DNA from: Salinisphaera sp. LB1 | GTDB taxonomy: Bacteria; Pseudomonadota; Gammaproteobacteria; Nevskiales; Salinisphaeraceae | DNA: 64,000 nt | Assembly: GCF_003177035.1 (NCBI RefSeq) | Contig: NZ_CP029488.1 | Coordinates: forward strand, 2,170,001 to 2,234,000 | Direction: 5' to 3' | Part shown: one piece after another, positions 7,793 through 16,992 of the stretch | Numbering within the stretch: position 1 is the stretch's first letter | How the letters are laid out: every line of letters begins with the position of its first letter | Notes under the pieces: generated by a model | What the model saw: only the letters and a program-made list of their open reading frames with translations | What the model was told of the DNA's origin: nothing | Databases searched by the model: none | Translations under genes and position numbers: made by a program

Positions 7793-8056
7793 ATGTGTCG
7801 CCTCGGGCGGCTTCGAGGCGTTGGCGCGGATGTGAAGGGTTCGGCCGGGCGACAGGCAGAGTCCAGCGGCTTGCTGGCGGCCTGCCCGGTCGCCGTGCAG
7901 CCGTCGGTGCGGGCTGGCCATGGATTGCTGCGCGGGTCGGTTCGAATGGATCCGGGAATCCTCGTTATGCATAGTTGCATTCGGCACATGATTCAGGGGC
8001 GGTCATGGCCCTGCCATTACGGCGTGTCCGGCGTCCCGGGGCAAAAAAGTCGCCGA

Positions 8057-9409
8057 TCAGCGCAACGGCTCGCGGCTGCGGTCTTGCATGAACCACAAGG
8101 CGCCGGCCGATACCAGCGCGGCAAGGGCCAGATACGCCCCGGGCGCGGCGTCGAAACCGGTGAACGAAATCAGCCAGGTGGCGATCATGGGGGCTGTGCC
8201 GCCAGCCACGCCGAGGCCCAGATTATAGGCCAGCGAATAGCCGGTGAGACGGTCCCGTACCGGGAACAGTTCTACCAGCATGGCCGGTGCCGAGCCGAGC
8301 GGTATGGCGATGAGCAGTGCCAGCAGAAACTGGCAGATGATGAGATTGACCCAGCCGCCCGCGGCGAACCCAACCAGGACCCCACCCGCGGCGGCCATGG
8401 CCAGAAAGGCGAGGATTAGCAGCGAGCGACGGCGAATCACATGGTCGGATAGCCAGCCGCACAGCGGGATGATCGGCATGGCCAGCGCAATGCCGATCGA
8501 GTTGATGGTCAGCGCGGTGCCGTCGCTCACCGAGCCGATCTCGCTGGCGAACGTGGGCAGATAGACCAGCGGAATATAGAAGGCGACCCCGTAGCCCGAC
8601 GCGAAGATGATGGCCAGGATTGTCTCGCGCCGGTTCTGGGTGAGGGCCTCGTGCAGCGGGGAATCGTCGGCATGCTGTTTTTCATGATGCGCCATGTGCG
8701 GCGTACCGCCGAGCTTGCGCACATACAGATACGCCGCGCCGCCGAACACGCCGCCGAGCAGGAACGGTATGCGCCAGCCCCAGGCATGCAGCAGATCCGA
8801 CGGCAAAAGGGTGCTGACTCCGGCGGCCAGCCCGGAGCCGACCAACGTCCCCACGAGACTGCCGAAGTTGGCCCAGCTCCCGGACAGGCCGCGCTTATGC
8901 AACGGTGATGTCTCCACCATATAGGTCACCGATCCGCTGAACTCGCCACCCACGGATAACCCCTGGAGCAGACGGACCGCGATCAGCAGTACTGCCGCCC
9001 AGAATCCAATCTGATGGGTCGTGGGCAACGCTCCCAGCAGAAAAGTGGCGAGCCCCATGGTGATGATCGAGAGCCGCAACACCTTGGCGCGGCCGTAGCG
9101 GTCGCCAATATAGCCGAACACCACGCCGCCGAGTGGGCGCATGAAAAAACCGACGGCGAACACGCCGAAGGTGGCGATGAGCGAGCCCAGGTGGCTGTCG
9201 GACGGAAAGAACAGCCCCGAGAGCACGGGCGCGAAAAAACCATAGAGCGCGAAGTCGTACCACTCCATGATGTTGCCGATCGTGCCGCCGATGATGGTTT
9301 TCGGCGTATGGCGGTGGCCGAAATAGGGTCGGGAGTACGATTTACCGCGTTCGACCGGTGCTGGGCCGGTGGGCGTTGACGCAGTGCTCTCGGCGTAATT
9401 GGGTTCCAT
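8057..9409 (-). CDS. MFS transporter of the metabolite:H+ symporter (MHS) type
   Basis: A 450-residue inner-membrane carrier with twelve predicted helices. IGGTIGNIMEWYDFALYGFF in helix 1 is the hallmark of the MHS group (ProP, ShiA, KgtP and citrate carriers). The MFS signature between helices 2 and 3 reads GYIGDRYGRAKVL, and RLLQGLSVGGEFSGS lies in helix 5. Members import organic acids or compatible solutes with protons. There is no diagnostic neighbour, so the substrate is open. The next gene on this strand upstream is metY, separated by the decayed oxidoreductase copy, so it is probably a monocistronic unit. Confidence 0.85.
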   Translation of the reverse strand: MEPNYAESTASTPTGPAPVERGKSYSRPYFGHRHTPKTIIGGTIGNIMEWYDFALYGFFAPVLSGLFFPSDSHLGSLIATFGVFAVGFFMRPLGGVVFGYIGDRYGRAKVLRLSIITMGLATFLLGALPTTHQIGFWAAVLLIAVRLLQGLSVGGEFSGSVTYMVETSPLHKRGLSGSWANFGSLVGTLVGSGLAAGVSTLLPSDLLHAWGWRIPFLLGGVFGGAAYLYVRKLGGTPHMAHHEKQHADDSPLHEALTQNRRETILAIIFASGYGVAFYIPLVYLPTFASEIGSVSDGTALTINSIGIALAMPIIPLCGWLSDHVIRRRSLLILAFLAMAAAGGVLVGFAAGGWVNLIICQFLLALLIAIPLGSAPAMLVELFPVRDRLTGYSLAYNLGLGVAGGTAPMIATWLISFTGFDAAPGAYLALAALVSAGALWFMQDRSREPLR

Positions 9410-9574
9410 GACGCGCCAACAGTCCTCGCGATCATCGGTGACTGGCCCGGTCGGTGCCTAGCGTGTGACCGTGCCGCTGGCCCCGGGCAAGTCGTGGCAA
9501 CTCCGCAGATAGCATAAGCGTGGGGCCCGCCTTGTCTTTTGATATGGATCAAACGGGCCGTTTCGGCGCAGGCT

Positions 9575-9806
9575 TGTGCCTGCAGTCGGGCGAGACCGTA
9601 CTCGTCCAGGAGGGCCCCGGCGGGGTCTTCGTCTTTGCGCTTCAGTTCGCCAAGCGCTGCGGCGCGACCGTGATCGCCGCCTCCTCGCGCAACGACAAGC
9701 TGGAGCGCCTGCGGGATCGGCGCCGATCATCTGATCGATTACGGGGAAAATGGCAACTGGGGCCAGAACCACACGCGCGCTCAGCGGCGGCCCCGATATC
9801 GACAGC
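9575..9806 (+). pseudogene. Decayed partial copy of the MDR oxidoreductase gene
   Basis: These roughly 230 bases are closely similar to 7249-7478 of the intact oxidoreductase gene. The translated piece reads ETVLVQEGPGGVFVFALQF, then AKRCGATVIAASSRNDKLE, before a frame change near 9719 scrambles it. The copy lacks both ends, has a one-base deletion and several substitutions, and ends near a GC-rich hairpin. It is most simply a remnant of a duplication (or of a recombined paralogue) separated from the intact copy by the MFS gene. It has no plausible start or function. Confidence 0.75.
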
Positions 9807-9824
9807 CCCGCCGTGAGGCGGGGC
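9805..9824 (-). terminator. GC-rich hairpin after metY
   Basis: GCCCCGCC (9805-9812), a GTGA loop, then GGCGGGGC (9817-9824) form a perfect 8-bp stem 33 bases beyond the metY stop. There is no T-tract on the minus strand, so it is only a weak intrinsic terminator candidate. Confidence 0.35.
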
Positions 9825-9857
9825 CGGTGGTGGTCGGGTCTGCGCCCGCGGCGCTCG

Positions 9858-11129
9858 TCAGGCGGTGACCGCGAGCGCCTGCGCCAGATCGGCGATCAGA
9901 TCGTCGATGTGTTCGATGCCGACGGACAGCCGCACCATGTCGGGGGTGACGCCCGCGCTTTCCAGTTCGGCTTCGTTGAGCTGGCTGTGGGTGGTGGCCG
10001 CGGGCATGGCCGCACAGCTCTTGGCATCGCCGATATTCACCAGCCGGATGAATAACTCGAGCGCGTTGTAGAACCGTACGCCGGCATCCAGCCCGCCCTC
10101 GATACCGAAGGAGAGAATGCCCGAGGCCCGGCCGTTCATGTAGCGCTGCGCGAGGGGGTAGTCGCGGTGGCCGGGCAGGCCGGCGTAGTTGACCCAGGTG
10201 ATGCGGTCGTGGGCTGCGAGGTATTCGGCAATGCGCTGGGTGTTCTCGCAGACCCGTTCCATGCGCAGGGCGAGCGTTTCGAGCCCCTGCAGGAACATCC
10301 AGGCGTTGAACGGGCTCATCGCGCCGCCCATGTTGCGCAGCGGCACCACCCGCGCGCGGGTGATGAACGCGGCCTCGCCGGCATCCCTGGCGTAGTTGAT
10401 GCCATGATAGGACGGGTCCGGCGTGGTGAGCAGCGGGAAACGCTCGGCGTGTTCCAGCCAGGGGAAGCGTCCGGAGTCGACGATGAGCCCGCCGATGGTG
10501 GTGCCGTGGCCGCCGATGTACTTGGTGGCCGAATGCACGACGATATCCGCGCCGTGTTCGATGGGGCGCAGCAGCGTGGGCGAGGGGACCGTGTTGTCGA
10601 CGATCAGCGGCACGCCGTGGGCGTGGGCGATTTCGGCCAGGCGAGCGACATCGGCGATGTTGCCGGAGGGGTTGCCGATCGACTCGCAGTAGATGGCCTT
10701 GGTGCGGTCGTCGATGAGCGCGGCCATGGCGTCGAGATCGTCCTTGTCGGCGAAGCGCACGCTCATGCCCTGGCGCGGCAGCGTGTGCGCGAACAGATTG
10801 TAGGTGCCGCCGTAGAGTTCGCTGATCGAGACGATGTTGTCGCCGGCTTCGGCAATGGTCTGGATCGCCGCCGTGATCGCGGCCATTCCGGAGGCCATGG
10901 CCAGCGCGCCGACACCGCCTTCCAGGGCGGCGATGCGCTGCTCGAGCACGCCGCAGGTCGGGTTCATGATGCGGCTGTAGATGTTGCCGGGCACTTTCAG
11001 ATCGAACAGATCGGCGGCGTGCTGGGCATCGTCGAACGCATAGGATGTGGTCTGATGCAGCGGCACGGCCACGGCATGCTGTTCGTCCGGCGTGTAGCCG
11101 CCGTGCAGGGCGATGGTTTCGGGTTTCAT
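9858..11129 (-). CDS. metY: O-acetylhomoserine aminocarboxypropyltransferase (sulfhydrylase)
   Basis: PLP enzyme of the Cys/Met-metabolism gamma family, 423 residues. It makes homocysteine from O-acetylhomoserine and sulfide for methionine synthesis in the cytoplasm. The opening ETIALHGGY, the YSRIMNPTCGVLEQRIAALE segment, LIVDNTVPSPTLLRPIEHGAD and the PLP-lysine motif VVHSATKYIGGHGT (Lys about 203) are all MetY-type. The large insert after the lysine and the 420-plus length favour MetY over MetB/MetC (about 380-400). It appears monocistronic, with a short upstream gap before dabA and a hairpin downstream. Confidence 0.92.
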   Translation of the reverse strand: MKPETIALHGGYTPDEQHAVAVPLHQTTSYAFDDAQHAADLFDLKVPGNIYSRIMNPTCGVLEQRIAALEGGVGALAMASGMAAITAAIQTIAEAGDNIVSISELYGGTYNLFAHTLPRQGMSVRFADKDDLDAMAALIDDRTKAIYCESIGNPSGNIADVARLAEIAHAHGVPLIVDNTVPSPTLLRPIEHGADIVVHSATKYIGGHGTTIGGLIVDSGRFPWLEHAERFPLLTTPDPSYHGINYARDAGEAAFITRARVVPLRNMGGAMSPFNAWMFLQGLETLALRMERVCENTQRIAEYLAAHDRITWVNYAGLPGHRDYPLAQRYMNGRASGILSFGIEGGLDAGVRFYNALELFIRLVNIGDAKSCAAMPAATTHSQLNEAELESAGVTPDMVRLSVGIEHIDDLIADLAQALAVTA

Positions 11130-11296
11130 GCGAAGGCTCCCTCGGTTTCGTGAATCGCGGCGCCCGGCGTTGTCGCTTGTGCTATAAGCCGGTGGCCGAG
11201 GGCTTCGAGTTTAGGCCAGCGACACGCGTTGCGGATATGACCAATTGAAACGAAAACTATCTCGTCCTTGACGCGCGAGCCGGCCGGGCGATCGGC

Positions 11297-13807
11297 TCAG
11301 CTCGCCCGGGCTCGATGGGTGTCGCCATCGATGGGTGTCCAGCCGTCGGCTCGATAGCGCTGCACGGCTTCGCTGCCCGGGCCGATTTGATAGACGAACA
11401 GCCACTCGTGGTGGACCAGCTGTCGAATGCTTTCGTGTTTGGCGATGATGTCGGCAATGGCGTCGGCGGATGCCTGGATGAACACGCTGAGCCGCAGCGG
11501 CTCGTGCACCCAACGCGTTCCGTCCCACAGCGACTGCAGCGACAGGCCGATACGCAGGTCGCCCCCGTTGCCTTCGAATAAACCGATGTGACCGCCGGCG
11601 ACATTGTGCAGCGCCTTGTTGCCGCTGCCGTAAACGCGGTTGTCCACGGTTGAGGCGTAGTACTGGAAATTGATCCAGTGCGCGACGATCATCGGCGCGG
11701 TCATGATCGACTCGAGAATCTCGTGGTTCGCGTCCTGCGCGGCGTCGTATTCGTGCAAAAAGGCGCGACCGGCGAGATTCAGCCCCCGCGTGCGCTGGCG
11801 CGGCGCCACGATCAGGCTGGCGTTGCGGGCCAGCCCCCATTCCGGGCGGACCTGCGACCAATCATGGGCGCGCTGGCCCAGACGCTCGCGCTGGGCGCCC
11901 GGGGCCGATGGGCCGGACTCCAGCCAGGGCGCCCGCTCGGCGTTTGCGCGAGTGCGGGCGTCGTCCAGCCAGGTCCGCAGCCGAGCTACGTGGTCGGCCT
12001 GCTCCCGGCTCAGGTCCTCAAGATCGAACAGGGTGACCTCATCGGTGGTCGTGTTGTGCAGTGCGGCGACGAAGCGTGTCGCGGCCGGCACGTCGATGCC
12101 GTGATCGCGCAGGCCCCGCCGTACGTCCGGCTCGTTCAGGAGTCCGGCGACGACGCGTGCGTTGATCTCGCCCGAATGACCGCCGCACGCCCCGCAGTCG
12201 AGGGCGGATTGCTGTGGATTGTTGCGGGTCTGGCTGGCGTGCCCGACCAGCATCACGATCGGGGCGAAGCCTTGCGTCAACGACATGCCGCGCAGAATCC
12301 CGGCGGCCAGCTCGATTTTACGGGCGACGGACAAGGCGTTGCCGTGGTCGGTCAGCCGGGGCTTGAGCGGGGCCGCGCCCGCGGCCTGCGCCGCGTCTGC
12401 TGCATGTCCGGGCGACTTGTGCAAAAGCCCGTCCTTGAGCAATTTCAAAGCGTAGAGCAGCCCGGTGGACTCGACATACGAAAACGTCGACGTGCTGCCC
12501 CAGCGAAAGCGACGGCTGGTCTCGCTGGCGCGCAGCCGCGTGCTCGCGTCTGCGTCGCGCCGGCAGGTGTCGTCGTGGCCGTTCCGGCTTTCCAGCGTCA
12601 CCGTCAGGCTGGGGGCGAGCAGCCCGGGGAGTTGCGCTTGCGATACGGCCGATCCGGGGGGCTGGTAGGCGATCGGGAGGCCGAAAAAACCGGCAAAGCC
12701 GAGCGTGTCGACCTCGGGGCTGACGGCTTCCAGTGCGCGGCGAAAGACTTCCGATCGCACATCGATACAAAACGCGGCCTGCACCACCGGTGTTGACGGT
12801 ACTGAGGTCGGGGTGGGCCCGCCGGTCAGGTCGCCGATCAGCGGCCTTTGATAACCCAGTTCGAGGGCACGGAGCCAGATCCAGTCGAGTTGCTGGTCGC
12901 TGATGTGTTCGGCTTCGATCCGTTCCGCCTGGGTCAGCGCCTGCCGCCAGGCGCCGCGCGCGGCGTCGTCGGCGACCCATTGATACAGCACCCAGTCCCA
13001 GGCCAGGCGCATCGCGAGCAGATCCCGCAGTGTCGTGTCTTCGCGCCCGGCCAGGTTGGCCTGCCAGCACAGATAGGCACACCAGGACGCCCAGCCGTTC
13101 ACGCTCAGCAGCAGTGCGTGCAGATAAGTTTCGGCGTGATCGAGCGGGACCGACATGGCGGTGAGCGCGGCATGGATCAGGGCGTCCGGGCTGTCCGGCA
13201 GGTCTTTAAAGCGTTTTTGAAGACCGGGCTCGCCCATCAGAATCGCCATGCCGCGGTCGTGCATGACGTTGTGATGCCAGGCGGCATAGAGCCCGCCGGT
13301 TGGCCTACCCGGCCAGTCGCCCTGACCGCGATCGAATGCCGACGCGCACAATTGACTGATCTGGTGCACGATCTCTTCGTTCCAGGCGGTGCGGTGGGCG
13401 AGATCACGGGTCTGGTCCAGTTGATCGGCCACCAGCGCGATGCGGGCGGTACAGGTGGGCTGCTCGAGATGAGCGACCAGCGTTTCCGCCGTGAGCGCCG
13501 AATCGGCTTCGCGACAAGCGGCTTCCAAATCGGCACGAGCGATGCGGCCGCTCATCCATTGATCGCGTAAGTAGGCCCGCCCCGGCAGAGCCCGGGCACC
13601 ACCGCGTGCCGCGACCTGGGCCGCGGCCTGCTGGATCGGCAGCCCGCGCAATCCCCACCAGGGGTTGACGGCGACCGACTGATCGAGCGGCCAGGTCGGG
13701 GCGATCCGGGCGCAGGCACCGGCGATGGCCTCGTCGACGACCTCGGCTGAAGGCGCGGTCGATAGGTGGCGCGTTGCGGTGGGCTCCGGGGTTGAAACGT
13801 TACTCAT
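11297..13807 (-). CDS. dabA: Inorganic carbon transporter subunit DabA (DUF2309)
   Basis: DabA is the cytoplasmic, beta-carbonic-anhydrase-like subunit of the DAB energy-coupled bicarbonate accumulation system. The four zinc-site residues known from Halothiobacillus DabA2 (Cys351, Asp353, His524, Cys539) are present with the right spacing: Cys347 and Asp349 in AAFCIDVRSE, His523 in MLVGHASQTRNN and Cys538 in SALDCGACGG. Length is 836 residues, normal for the family. The ATG at 13807 overlaps the dabB stop (ATGAGTAA), which fixes the start and implies translational coupling. There is no RuBisCO or carboxysome gene in the window, so bicarbonate could feed anaplerotic or lipid carboxylations as well as autotrophy. 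Confidence 0.92.
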   Translation of the reverse strand: MSNVSTPEPTATRHLSTAPSAEVVDEAIAGACARIAPTWPLDQSVAVNPWWGLRGLPIQQAAAQVAARGGARALPGRAYLRDQWMSGRIARADLEAACREADSALTAETLVAHLEQPTCTARIALVADQLDQTRDLAHRTAWNEEIVHQISQLCASAFDRGQGDWPGRPTGGLYAAWHHNVMHDRGMAILMGEPGLQKRFKDLPDSPDALIHAALTAMSVPLDHAETYLHALLLSVNGWASWCAYLCWQANLAGREDTTLRDLLAMRLAWDWVLYQWVADDAARGAWRQALTQAERIEAEHISDQQLDWIWLRALELGYQRPLIGDLTGGPTPTSVPSTPVVQAAFCIDVRSEVFRRALEAVSPEVDTLGFAGFFGLPIAYQPPGSAVSQAQLPGLLAPSLTVTLESRNGHDDTCRRDADASTRLRASETSRRFRWGSTSTFSYVESTGLLYALKLLKDGLLHKSPGHAADAAQAAGAAPLKPRLTDHGNALSVARKIELAAGILRGMSLTQGFAPIVMLVGHASQTRNNPQQSALDCGACGGHSGEINARVVAGLLNEPDVRRGLRDHGIDVPAATRFVAALHNTTTDEVTLFDLEDLSREQADHVARLRTWLDDARTRANAERAPWLESGPSAPGAQRERLGQRAHDWSQVRPEWGLARNASLIVAPRQRTRGLNLAGRAFLHEYDAAQDANHEILESIMTAPMIVAHWINFQYYASTVDNRVYGSGNKALHNVAGGHIGLFEGNGGDLRIGLSLQSLWDGTRWVHEPLRLSVFIQASADAIADIIAKHESIRQLVHHEWLFVYQIGPGSEAVQRYRADGWTPIDGDTHRARAS

Positions 13808-15425
13808 GCGCCGTGCTCCGAGTCGGGGATGGGGGCGTCGTGGCAAGCGGTGCGCGCGCGGGAAGCCGCGGCGGCCAGATCACGAGCGTCAGCCGTGTGA
13901 ATAATTGATCCAGATAGAAACCGCCGTATACATGGGGCTGCAGCCAGGCAAGGCGGCGCGCGCCGCCGGCTGTGGTCAGCATCGCGCGCAGGATGAACAG
14001 CGCGCCGAACGCCAGGGTGATGCCGACTTCGCTGGCCATCGAAGGCGCCGTGGTCGTCGGCGGCGCCCAGAATGTGGACAAGAAAGACCACAGCAGATAC
14101 AGACCGGTCACGGCCAGCGCACCGGCGCCCGTGCGCCAGGCCATTTCGCGCGAGTTGGCGCCTTCGCCGATCAACGAGGCAATCGCCAGCACGAGCACCG
14201 CGAAAACGGCCGGATGGCCGCGCCCGAGGCTCGGGATCGCAAACAGTCCGAAGATCACGCCCCCCGCAATGCCGGCGATGAAAAGCCAGCGGGCGCCAGA
14301 TGGTTTGGCGCTGGCCGGCGTGCACGAGCGGCGGGTCGATGTCGCCACCATCTCGCCGGCCGTGAGAAAGCAATGCGCCTTGTAGAACGAATGCGCCAGC
14401 AGATGCAGCATGGCCAGGTTATACAGCCCGAGCCCGCACTCCATGAGCATGAAACCCATCTGGGCGCAGGTGGACCAGGCCAGCATGACCTTGACGCTCA
14501 CACGGGTCGTCATGATCAGGGCGGTGACCACGGCGGTGGTGGTGCCTGCGATCACCAGCAACGCCTGGGCCAGGCCCGCATGTGCCATCAGCGGCGCGAG
14601 ACGGATCATCAGAAATCCGCCCATGTTGACGATGCCGGCATGCAACAGCGCCGATACAGGCGTGGGCGCCTCCATCACCTGAATCAACCAGCCGTGAAAG
14701 GGCAGCTGGGCGCACTTGAGGATCGCCGCACAGGCGATCAGGGCGGTGGCGAGGGTCAATGTCGGTGTAAAAGCGGTCGGCTCGACCCGGGCGAACACCC
14801 GGTCCATCTGGAAGCTGCCGTAGTGCATGCCCACCAGAATCAGCCCCACAAGAATGAACGCATCCGCGACCCGGCTGATGAGAAACTTCTTGTGGGCGGC
14901 CAGCAGCGCCTGGGGGCGCTGATGGTAATAGATCAGAAGCTGATGCAGGCAAAGACTGGTGGCGACCCAGGCCACGCCGAGCAGGAGCAACTGATTGGCC
15001 ACCACCAGGGTCGAGATGCTCGCCAGCGTGGCGCAGAACCAGCGCCGGTAAACATGCTGTTCCGGATCGTCCGCGTTGGGGTCGCCAGCCAGATATTGGC
15101 GGGAGAAGGTGAGAATGACCAGGCCGATGAAGCTGATCAGCGCCAGCATGGCCAGCGTGACCGGGTCGACGCGCACGCTCGGCGCGAAGCTTGTGGGGTG
15201 CGGCCAGGGCAGGCGTGCGCTCAACGTCGGCGACTTTGCCGTGACGAGGTATAGCAATGCGAGCGCGATGGTGAAACCGATCGCGCAGCGCGCATAGACC
15301 AGCGTGGCCGGCCAGCGGGCGAAAACCGGGCCGCGCCGGTCTCCCGATGCAATGGCGGCCCAGAGATAGGTCACGGGCACGCTGAGGGCGAAAAGAGCAG
15401 TCGCGGTGGTGTCGATGGCGTACAT
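13800..15425 (-). CDS. dabB: Inorganic carbon transporter membrane subunit DabB (NuoL/MrpA-like)
   Basis: DabB is the membrane partner of DabA, related to the proton-pumping NuoL/MrpA subunits; it is thought to couple cation flux to DabA-driven CO2 hydration. The 541-residue protein is almost entirely hydrophobic, with proton-translocating antiporter signatures such as CAQLPFHGWLIQVMEAPTPV, LLHAGIVNMGGF and MLAWSTCAQMGFM. It ends 8 bp inside dabA and forms an operon with it. The ATG at 15425 lacks a strong ribosome site. The promoter must lie in the 96 bp shared with the divergent LysR gene. Confidence 0.92.
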   Translation of the reverse strand: MYAIDTTATALFALSVPVTYLWAAIASGDRRGPVFARWPATLVYARCAIGFTIALALLYLVTAKSPTLSARLPWPHPTSFAPSVRVDPVTLAMLALISFIGLVILTFSRQYLAGDPNADDPEQHVYRRWFCATLASISTLVVANQLLLLGVAWVATSLCLHQLLIYYHQRPQALLAAHKKFLISRVADAFILVGLILVGMHYGSFQMDRVFARVEPTAFTPTLTLATALIACAAILKCAQLPFHGWLIQVMEAPTPVSALLHAGIVNMGGFLMIRLAPLMAHAGLAQALLVIAGTTTAVVTALIMTTRVSVKVMLAWSTCAQMGFMLMECGLGLYNLAMLHLLAHSFYKAHCFLTAGEMVATSTRRSCTPASAKPSGARWLFIAGIAGGVIFGLFAIPSLGRGHPAVFAVLVLAIASLIGEGANSREMAWRTGAGALAVTGLYLLWSFLSTFWAPPTTTAPSMASEVGITLAFGALFILRAMLTTAGGARRLAWLQPHVYGGFYLDQLFTRLTLVIWPPRLPARAPLATTPPSPTRSTAHE

Positions 15426-15503
15426 ATCGGCAGGTCCGGTCGGGAACCCGGCTAGGTTAGAGCGGCTCTACGTTCAATAAAAATACTTATTTATATATGT
15501 TTC

Positions 15504-15520
15504 GTTCTGTATTATAGAAC
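15504..15520. promoter_or_regulatory. Candidate LysR-type operator between dabB and its regulator
   Basis: GTTCT (15504-15508) and AGAAC (15516-15520) form an interrupted palindrome with an AT-rich centre, of the T-N11-A kind used by LysR regulators. It ends one base before the regulator ATG, in the AT-rich divergent promoter region, as expected for an autoregulated LysR gene. Confidence 0.5.
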
Positions 15521-15521
15521 G

Positions 15522-16412
15522 ATGGCGCAGTTGAACTACCATCACCTGTATTATTTCTGGCGTGTGGCCAAGCAGGGCAACCTCACGGAGACGGCGGCCC
15601 GCCTGCATCTGTCGCAGTCGGCGCTGTCCACCCAGATCAAGAAGCTTGAAGCGTCGCTGGGGCAGCCTCTGTTCAAGCGTGTCGGCCGGCGGCTGGAACT
15701 CACCGAGTCGGGCCGGGTGGCGCTGGATTACGCCGAACCGATCTTCAACCGCGGCGAGGAACTGCTGGCCACCCTGCGCGAGGGGCGTGGTGCCGCACGG
15801 CAGGTCGTGCGTATCGGGGCCATGGCCACGTTATCGCGAAACTTCCAGGAGGGCTTCATTGCGCCGTTGATGGGCCGAAACGATATCTCGCTGGTCCTGC
15901 AGTCCGGCCGGCTCGATGATCTGCTCGGGCAGCTCAGCACGCATCGGCTGGACCTGGTGCTATCCAACACGACGCTTCCCAGCACTGCGGAAACGCCCTG
16001 GCGCAGCCGGCGTATCGCCCGACAGGCGGTGAGCGTACTCGGGCGGCCGCGCGATACCCCGTTTCGTTTGCCGGATGACCTGGCCGACGCCCGGATCCTG
16101 CTGCCCGGCGAGCACAGCGAGATACGCACCGCGGTGGATATGTACTGCGAACACTGGGGGTTGCGCCCGCATATTCTCGCCGAAGTGGACGACATGGCCA
16201 TGCTGCGTCTGATGGCACGCGATTCGGCGGCCGTATCGATCATGCCGCCCGTGGTCGTGCGCGACGAGATCGCAGACGGCACGTTGGTGGAATACGGGCA
16301 GCTACCCAACGTGCACGAAAACTTCTATGCCATCAGTGTGAAGCGGTATTTCCAGAATCCACTGATCGCACAACTGCTGGCACGCACACCGGATGAGCTG
16401 ATTCGCGACTGA
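15522..16412 (+). CDS. LysR-family transcriptional regulator, NhaR-like
   Basis: A 296-residue LysR regulator. The N-terminal helix-turn-helix (LTETAARLHLSQSALSTQIKKLE) follows an opening NYHHLYYFWRVAKQGN that is characteristic of the NhaR branch, whose E. coli member responds to sodium and activates the nhaA antiporter. The remainder is a periplasmic-binding-like effector domain. It is divergent from dabB-dabA with only 96 bp between, so it probably controls that operon; an antiporter-type regulator fits DabB being a NuoL/MrpA relative. The effector could be CO2/bicarbonate or a cation and cannot be told from sequence. Confidence 0.88.
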   Translation: MAQLNYHHLYYFWRVAKQGNLTETAARLHLSQSALSTQIKKLEASLGQPLFKRVGRRLELTESGRVALDYAEPIFNRGEELLATLREGRGAARQVVRIGAMATLSRNFQEGFIAPLMGRNDISLVLQSGRLDDLLGQLSTHRLDLVLSNTTLPSTAETPWRSRRIARQAVSVLGRPRDTPFRLPDDLADARILLPGEHSEIRTAVDMYCEHWGLRPHILAEVDDMAMLRLMARDSAAVSIMPPVVVRDEIADGTLVEYGQLPNVHENFYAISVKRYFQNPLIAQLLARTPDELIRD

Positions 16413-16486
16413 GCCTGTCTGCCGCGCCAATGACACCCAGGCAAAGCCGCACTTGATTCCGCACCACACCCAGCGGGCTGAATAAG

Positions 16487-16653
16487 CTAGTGTCCTGTCT
16501 CGTAAGTTTCTTATCAAACGAGCGTGAGCCGTCGGCGTGGCTGGCAAGGCGCGAAACCCAGTCGTATCGGATCATACGGCTTGGTTTCGCAACGCCGCCA
16601 GACGCGGTGACGGCCGCGCGCAGTGTAAGGTTACTTGCGAGACAGGACACTAG
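16487..16653. mobile_element. Palindromic MITE-like element (167 bp)
   Basis: The ends are 20-bp inverted repeats with one mismatch: CTAGTGTCCTGTCTCGTAAG at 16487-16506 and its complement at 16634-16653. The interior is itself an imperfect palindrome: GCGAAACCCAGTCGTAT on the left pairs with ATACGGCTTGGTTTCGC on the right around 16575. The whole element can therefore fold into one long hairpin. It carries no gene. Its ends differ from those of both IS elements in this window, so the mobilising transposase is elsewhere. Confidence 0.65.
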
Positions 16654-16992
16654 GGCAATGGGTCCGCCAATGCACGCGAACGAGTGCAAACAAGAAGCAC
16701 AATCAAGGCACCGCTGGCTTCAAGTGCGCGAGCTATCGCGTCGTCAAGCCCCTGACTGAACTTTGTGCATGAGTCCAGAAGCCGCATGCTGCGCCCGGGA
16801 CTGGACGCGATAGCCGGGCCATGACAGCCGGGGTTCCCCGGGCGCGCTCGCCGTAAGCGGGCCGGCGACCCCGGCATTCACGCGAGTGGCCGCTCAGTTG
16901 TCGCCGGCCCGCGGCTGGCCGGTTGGTCCGGCCGCTGCCGCCCCGAGCCATCGCGTGTGGTAGCCGGCCCTTGCCCTTGCGCTAATGCGCCG
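16654..16992. other. Gap between the MITE-like element and the Spy/CpxP-like gene
   Basis: About 340 GC-rich bases without a supported gene. Short open frames on both strands have no domain and no ribosome site. Several GC-rich inverted segments (for example around 16855-16880) could form hairpins at the end of the convergent transcripts, but none has a T-tract. Confidence 0.3.

Noticed and set aside
10167-11153. Plus-strand open frame (328 codons) opposite metY
   Set aside because: Antisense to metY, which has full PLP-enzyme motifs; the composition is Gly/Val/Asp-rich low complexity.
11678-12796. Plus-strand open frame (372 codons) opposite dabA
   Set aside because: Shadow of dabA, whose zinc-site residues are all conserved; no domain in the antisense product.
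13905-15254. Long plus-strand open frame (449 codons) opposite dabB
   Set aside because: It is antisense to a clear NuoL-like membrane protein, rich in Arg/Gln/Gly/His with no domain; a GC-rich shadow frame.
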